Of a stretch of 64,000 nt of DNA, positions 58,760 to 64,000 are shown piece after piece. The translations under genes were made by a program, and so were the position numbers. This DNA comes from Filosporella fistucella (Eukaryota; Ascomycota; Leotiomycetes; Helotiales), in NCBI GenBank assembly GCA_030077755.1, contig JAQJZZ010000008.1, positions 3,534,001 to 3,598,000 of the forward strand, in the 5' to 3' direction. The first letter of the stretch is position 1. Each line of letters begins with the position of its first letter. The notes below the pieces were generated by a model. The model worked only from the letters and a program-made list of their open reading frames with translations. It was not told where the DNA came from and ran no database searches.

Positions 58760-60853
58760 TCACTCTCGTCCCATTCCCATTGCTCCATGCCGTGCATGGA
58801 TATGACTCCAATAAAACTTGCAGTGGCTCACTTTGACTTTCGAGATACCCGCGACATGACCTCGCCCACGTCCCTCGTAGTCACGACGTATGACATAACT
58901 ACTTTGTGCATCGTCGTAATTGTGTAGTTGTTGTCGTATACGCGCCTCCAACTGTGTATTCTGCAAGCTAGGACATTGGCGTAGCAGGAATGGTCTGCGA
59001 TGCCAGCTACCGAATTGCGGAGAACTTATTATCACAAAATCCCCAATCATCGCTGAAGTTGGTACTAGAGCAGGCACTCCAGTATCAAATCTTGCAAGTC
59101 GTCTTCATTCAATGAAAGATCGATCAAAATTTGGATCAAAGGCGGACACTAGGATATCTGCGACCATATCTCGAAATGGCATCTTTGTGGTTGAACAACC
59201 GTACATTTTACACCATGTTCCAAAGTCAGGGAATCGGTATGAGGTTTTCCGTCTCTGTGAGTCCTTAGCACTGGCCTCTCTGCATTGTACCTCCGTAGTA
59301 GGGATTGTTATCGATGGTAATATATCCTCGTCTTGAATGATATCTTGCCAAAAACCATAGATGTCAAGATATGCCCTCGCGGGAGTGATGCCTTCCAAAT
59401 CATTGTCGTCCATTTTATTGAGTGTAAGGAACTTCGTCTTCAAAGTACCCGCATCTCTTGCTGATATTCGTTGATGTGAAAGCGGCTCGCTCAGCTTTGT
59501 AATATTTTCAATGCCCCACGCAAGGATAGAGAACGTTGGTGGATATTTGGTCAATGTATAGACACCTGTTTTGCGTGTAGTGAGGTGGCCCGATTTATAA
59601 AATCTTTTTCCTTTAGTATGTTGCTATGAGTGATAGGGGAAGCGGTATGTGAGATTGGGCTTCCTCAAGTCCGGAACCCATGAGGGTAGCTCTGATTGTG
59701 AGCTTGAGGAAGGCATTTCGTTGATTGGTAACAAGATTCCACAGTCCTGGTCTTTCCTGATTTCGAGCATGGCATAATCGACGTAAACTTGCTGTAAGTC
59801 TTTCGAATAGTCAGCCTCCAGAAGCCCTGCTCCCAAATCCGAGGCTAGACCAGCTCGCGAATAGACTATGTCTATTGGATCGGTGACCCCCAAACCTCTT
59901 CGTTTCATGATCAAGTCCACAATGTTATTGTTTCGACCACTGTGCAGTTTTCTGGCCATGCCCATCTCATACGCAACCCGCAAGCAGTCCCTGCCATTTT
60001 TTGCGAAGTCAAGGAGCTTTTCATCGGGATTGAATTCTCTGCAACTGCTGTGGTAGGCGAAATCTCTTCACATATCTGGCTCGTGGAATGGCTGTCAAAT
60101 TTCTCTGGCGTATCTATCATTCTGCCCATTTGACTCCATAATCCTTCCCACCTCCACCTAAAGAAACCATATTGGACCCAGGGTTCTCTAGAGAGATCGA
60201 GCTGGCCATGATATTAGTAGAGATCTTGATATGTGGACCTCAAACAACCCAATAGACATCAAATGTCTCAGTAGTGTGACTCTGAGATTGAGACAAGAAA
60301 TGGCATTGAGTCATATTCGTACCTCTTGAAAGATCCATACACGTTGAAACCAAGGCTTTTCAACAAGGATGTTCGCGAGAGCAGAACCCATAGCCGCAGA
60401 AGGTTCTGGCTCCAATGATGTTTCAAGAAACCCCAGAAAGATGATAGTATGGTGAGACACAGCATATATCCTGCCCATCATCGTGACCTGGACATTTTTC
60501 TCAGTGTCATCCTCCTGGTTAATACAAATTGCATCTATGCATATTCGTTGTGAGCGTTTCGAATCTCTTATATATAAAAGCGCCAGGTATAGATTCTTGG
60601 TGACCTTGCGTGGAAAGTTGTTGACCCAAATCATGTTGCTTGGGTGATTAGCGTCGGTTCCCCAGACATAAGATAGAGCAGTGTAATGATCGATAATTTC
60701 GTGATCGTACAATGAAAGTGTTGCATGAATAAGGCTGCAATGTATATCCTTCTCATGGATATTGCTTGGCTGGAGATTGAGCAGTCGAATGCCATCGAGT
60801 TCTGTGATAGGTTAATAGAATATTGCGATACTTGATTCCGAAGTATCAGCCAT
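58760..60853 (-). pseudogene. Decayed HET-domain (heterokaryon incompatibility) gene
   Basis: From the ATG at 60853 two introns splice cleanly (60831-60802 and about 60322-60202), giving a HET domain. Its core is Y-T-A-L-S-Y-V-W-G, then R-I-C-I-D-A-I-C-I-N-Q-E-D and W-F-Q-R-V-W-I-F-Q-E, then P-W-V-Q-Y-G. Downstream the frame must shift between about 60070 and 59990 to reach a matching second half (R-R-G-L-G-V-T-D-P-I-D-I-V-Y, S-W-V-P-D-L). I found no splice pair that makes this shift. Two in-frame stops follow: TAG at 59626-59624 and TGA at 59107-59105. Homologous sequence continues past each, including the typical C-terminal I-G-D-F-V-I and P-F-L-L-R. Three lesions make an intact product unlikely. 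A truncated HET-only protein remains possible. Confidence 0.75.
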
Positions 60854-61260
60854 GTCCTTCCTATATGGGGAGTCTTCTGGTATAGGTATATGAACAGATG
60901 TTTTGAAGGAACGTTTTGTGTCTTGCGAGACTGGCTATGCTCCAAATAGGTATGTGCGGCTGACACTGAGGTTGTTGTCTTCCTCTTAAGGACTGGCAAG
61001 CATAAGAGGAAATTTATGCAAGGCGGGTGCTAGCAATATCCAATAGCGAACAGCCTACAAAGCCTTTGGGGTTCCAATATTATGGTGGCTATATTTCGCG
61101 AAGCGTAACAACCGTATCTTCTTTGATCAAGACCACTATCAATTTGCATATTAGAACGTATATTCAAACTTCGCTCTTCCCACGTACCTCGCTCCCTCCC
61201 GGTTACCAAAATTTGAGGCAGAAATAGAGACCAGCTCTTTTTTTATTCATTCAACTCAAT
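60854..61260. other. Intergenic region
   Basis: 407 bp between the HET pseudogene start and the next stop. No gene seen. Confidence 0.55.
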
Positions 61261-61803
61261 CTATTCTAGTTCTCTAACCTCAGGACTCTTAGGCCTACTC
61301 CTAAAATCAATTATTCCCATCTCAATCGCTTTTTCGATTTCTCTTTGCCTTACTCTCAAAGCACTTAAACCTCTCAACTCATACCCCTCTGGTATTGCAG
61401 GCCAAGGTTTTGGCTTATCTTCTCCTTCCTCAACTGACTCACCATTTGGTTCTGCCGTAGAGGAGCTATCCTCTTCTCCTTCTCTGTACAAAATAATGGT
61501 TTGCGGTGTACAAGCTGTACCATTTCTACGGCATCGCGAACATATTTCTGTCGCAAATGAAGTACTAAAAGTATTGTCAGAAGACATCTTAGCATGATGG
61601 ATAGGTACTTCCCACTCAGAAGTAAAGGAACATCTTAACGCCGCCGTTTGACAGCCTACACACTTTGCTTTTCGCTGCATGGAGAGAGGAGGTTTAGGAG
61701 GTTGAGTCTGTTCTGTTGCTGGTGCTTCAGATGGGGTGTCTGCTTTGTTCGGCAGCGGAGTGGAGGGAGTATGTTCTGGCTTGTGGTGGAAGGATTGAGA
61801 CAT
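61261..61803 (-). CDS. Small protein with a split Cys6 zinc cluster
   Basis: Intronless, 180 aa. Two half-clusters are visible: C-V-G-C-Q-T-A-A-L-R-C at residues about 48-58 and C-S-R-C-R-R-N-G-T-A-C at about 88-98. Each has the C-x2-C-x6-C spacing of a Zn2Cys6 finger, but the linker is 29 residues instead of 5-12. A Pro-rich N-terminus precedes them. A Glu-rich linker and a C-terminal helix (L-R-V-R-Q-R-E-I-E-K-A-I-E) follow. It has no middle-homology region, so it is not a standard regulator. I know no function. The start is the ATG at 61803; the upstream TTG was rejected. Confidence 0.7.
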   Translation of the reverse strand: MSQSFHHKPEHTPSTPLPNKADTPSEAPATEQTQPPKPPLSMQRKAKCVGCQTAALRCSFTSEWEVPIHHAKMSSDNTFSTSFATEICSRCRRNGTACTPQTIILYREGEEDSSSTAEPNGESVEEGEDKPKPWPAIPEGYELRGLSALRVRQREIEKAIEMGIIDFRSRPKSPEVRELE

Positions 61804-62897
61804 GGTGAATTTCTCTGGCAAAACCTTTTGTACCAACGAGATTTCTGCTTGTAGAGAGATTATGTGTATATGCAGAGAATGCCAGGAAGGGAGGATTTGG
61901 TTTGTATATTAATGGAGGCAAGATCAGAGATAATGAGGTTGTTTAGCAGAATGATAGAGGTATGAATATGGCTAATAGTGGCTAGGCTTGTCATAAGGCG
62001 ACAAAGGCAGACTATCTCAAGTCCTTTATATCAAGAAACAAAAGATTCCCCTAAAGCTCTTTCACCCACTCTTCTACAGTCCGCAAGAGAAAGACATACA
62101 AGCGAACGGACAAAGAACAATCGTTTCCTCGTGACCAGAGCCTGAGATGGCCTGGTCGAAGATGGGAGAATTGCCAGAGCGTTGAATTTCGAACATTCGT
62201 AATAGTAACACTTGGTCTCGGCGTTGACATTGAGCAATGAGGGGGGAGTTGGGCTGGGACAGAAACAGTAGCTACTGTCGACATGAAACAATGATGAGTT
62301 TAGAGCCTCAACAACCGTCTTTTCGCGAATATGCAGATTCAGGGATGCAAAATACAATACAGGAAATTGAGCCGCTTGAGAAGGATTATCAACATGGATT
62401 AAACTGTTGAAGAAGCTTAGGGTGTTAAACTATCCACTGAAATAAAAAGCTATGCATCGGATTGGAGGGGAAATTGTACAAACAGACTCGAAAAATTTGC
62501 TGATATCTGAACGTCTTGTAGAACAAGATATTTGCCTCGCTTAAGGTATAGGGTTCGATGGTACTTTAGCTCTGCCACCGGTATGAAGGTGCAAGTTGGG
62601 AAGTCATAGTATTTTGTTCCCCTGAGAAGGAGATGTCTATGGCACAGCTCACTGAGCCACCATGTGGAAAGCACAACGAGAAACCGATTTCTCTGTATAG
62701 TACATCATCCTGCCACTTTTCCACAGGACAGCCCTTCGCGTCCGTAACTGGGTCCACAACCTAACTCTCCACGCCTCACCACACTTCATAGCTCCATTCC
62801 CAACTCACTCTGATTCCAATCTTACATTTCTAATCCCCTACGCCAGATCATGATATACACTCCCCACCTCACCACAATTTTATCATACACCCCTCCC
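61804..62897. other. Intergenic region, no gene seen
   Basis: 1.1 kb with several short minus-strand frames. None has an ATG and a motif together. Confidence 0.5.
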
Positions 62898-63527
62898 CTA
62901 TAACTTAACCCTCACACCCCCAGCTTCCTCTTCAACACCTACCACCCTCCCCCCAAACCTAACCACATTCTCCTTATACGGATGCGCCTCCCCCTCAAAC
63001 GCCTTCAATCTAGCTAACCTATCATCCCTCAACCTATTCTTCGGCAACATACCACTGACCGCCTTTCTCAACACCTCTGCTCCTCCCAATTTGCTCATAA
63101 GTTCATCCATGGTAACCTTCTTCAGAGAACCAGGTTTGGTATTATGTCTGTAATAAAGTTTCTGCCACCTTTTCTTGCCGGTTGTGTGCAGAGCATTGCA
63201 GTTTGTTACCACCACGTAGTCGCCGCAGTCGGTGGACGGGTCCCAGATTGGTTTGTGTTTCCCCATGAGCAGGGTCGCTATTCTGGAGGCTAGACGGCCT
63301 AGGGAGGGAGGTGTGACGAGGGGAGAGGAAGCAGCGGGAAGAGGACGGATGGTGGAGAGTGCGAGGTGCGGTGTTGATGCTGAGATGTGGTGCCAGGTGC
63401 GGGAGTAGGCCAGTTTGGTCTTCAATTGGGATGTGAAGTTAGCTTTCAGATCATTGATTTGCGTGTTTCTATCACTGCATATAAGTGAGCGATAAGGGTT
63501 ACATACCAATCCATTTGTTTGTGACAT
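62898..63527 (-). CDS. MRPL23: Mitochondrial large-subunit ribosomal protein uL13m
   Basis: Exons are 63527-63507 and 63419-62898, giving 180 aa. The 87-nt intron has GTATGT, a GCTAAC branch site and an AAG acceptor. Without splicing the frame also stays open, but splicing gives M-S-Q-T-N-G-L directly followed by T-K-L-A-Y-S-R-T-W-H, the expected uL13m start. The core S-L-G-R-L-A-S-R-I-A, D-C-G-D-Y-V-V-V-T-N-C, T-G-K-K-R-W-Q-K-L-Y-Y-R-H and A-V-S-G-M-L-P-K-N-R-L-R are clear L13 signatures. The mature part carries no long presequence, as in yeast Mrpl23. It is divergent from CCS1. Confidence 0.92.
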   Translation of the reverse strand: MSQTNGLVCNPYRSLICSDRNTQINDLKANFTSQLKTKLAYSRTWHHISASTPHLALSTIRPLPAASSPLVTPPSLGRLASRIATLLMGKHKPIWDPSTDCGDYVVVTNCNALHTTGKKRWQKLYYRHNTKPGSLKKVTMDELMSKLGGAEVLRKAVSGMLPKNRLRDDRLARLKAFEGEAHPYKENVVRFGGRVVGVEEEAGGVRVKL

Positions 63528-63834
63528 ATTTGCGCGAGGCCGAACGGCCAATTGAGATGCGTGGTGAGCAGATGGCGTGGAGAGTGTTCGCAGCTCACAC
63601 AGGATGTGTATGGTGTTGCGGCTCTGTGGTCGTTGACTTTTTGATGCCAAGACTTTGCGCTTTCGGGAATCGGGAGTCGGAGAGAAGAGCCGATGGGGAG
63701 ACGATTTCAAAGCACCACCACCTTCAATTTGGTTTTCGATATTCAACTTCTTGTTTTCCTGCAATTTGGAAGCAACTTGGATATCGGAATCGCTACTCTC
63801 TATTCTAATATCAAATATCTTATTAACTTCCAAA
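63528..63834. other. Shared divergent promoter (MRPL23 / CCS1)
   Basis: 307 bp between the two divergent ATGs. No obvious TATA box. Confidence 0.55.
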
Positions 63835-64000
63835 ATGGCGATCACAACCCCCTTTCAAGTAAGTTCCCCCTCATGCCGCCATCGGCGTCACGTGCATAGA
63901 CTGATCATGAAACCTAGACACTGTTCGCAGTTCCCATGACGTGTGAGAGCTGCGTGAATGATATATCTGGCTCACTACACAAGCTTTCTGGCATCCAGAA
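63835..64000 (+). CDS. CCS1: Copper chaperone for superoxide dismutase, 5' part (runs off window)
   Basis: Exon 1 is 63835-63858 (eight codons). The intron runs GTAAGT to CTAG at 63917, and exon 2 starts at 63918 and continues beyond the window. The reading gives F-A-V-P-M-T-C-E-S-C-V-N-D-I-S, the heavy-metal-associated domain with the copper-binding M-x-C-x-x-C, followed by the expected L-H-K-L-S-G-I-Q. CCS delivers copper to Cu/Zn-SOD in the cytosol and mitochondrial intermembrane space. The SOD-like second domain would lie outside the window. The intron contains a CACGTG at 63889-63894. Confidence 0.85.

Noticed and set aside
59559..59700. An intron that would remove the TAG in the HET gene
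   Set aside because: The only upstream GT (GTTCCG) is a poor donor and would delete the conserved S-W-V-P-D segment. Sequence on both sides of the TAG is already in one frame, so a point mutation is simpler.
1..64000. CRISPR arrays, prophage, bacterial operons or transposase genes
   Set aside because: The window is eukaryotic with spliced genes. No direct-repeat arrays, integrases, reverse transcriptases or transposase motifs were seen.

Overview
The window is nuclear DNA from a filamentous ascomycete (Pezizomycotina). Genes are split by short introns of about 40-230 nt with GTAAGT-type donors and CTAAC-like branch points. The gene content is typical of these moulds: two Zn2Cys6 regulators, a HET-domain gene, a DUF1770 protein, MFS transporters, a TfdA-type dioxygenase and an amidase. 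The overall look fits a leotiomycete (Botrytis/Sclerotinia-like), but that placement is an impression, not a result. All exon models were built by hand from splice signals and frame continuity.

Layout. 1-12 kb: 3' part of an EST1/SMG-like gene, adenosine kinase, cytosolic ribosomal protein uL2, a DDT/WHIM-like chromatin protein, and DUF1770 and DUF2786 proteins. 13.7-19.1 kb: a zinc-cluster regulator, an alpha/beta hydrolase and a short-chain dehydrogenase. 19.8 kb: a tRNA-Gly(CCC) gene carrying two insertions. 20.5-27.1 kb: GET4, a small acidic protein, RAI1 and a mitochondrial-type malic enzyme. 28-37 kb: a small secreted Cys-rich protein, a very small Cys-rich-tail protein, an MFS drug-type transporter and glycerate kinase. 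38-50 kb: a doubtful small gene, a TfdA-like dioxygenase, a second zinc-cluster regulator divergent from a 12-exon amidase, then RPA49 and RPL41. 50-55.5 kb has no convincing gene and ends in a pyrimidine-rich repeat tract. 55.5-64 kb: a codon-biased sugar transporter, a decayed HET gene, a small protein with a split zinc cluster, mitochondrial ribosomal protein uL13m, and the 5' end of CCS1 at the right edge.

Most genes are unrelated housekeeping genes. Two groups might be functional neighbourhoods: regulator/hydrolase/SDR at 13.7-19.1 kb, and dioxygenase/regulator/amidase at 40.1-47.1 kb.

The most unusual item is the tRNA-Gly gene (19821-19957, minus strand). Besides a 15-nt insertion at the canonical intron position 37/38, its T-stem holds a 51-nt insertion that starts GTAAGT and ends TAG. 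Removing both restores a complete 71-nt tRNA. The A box, B box and an oligo-T terminator are intact.
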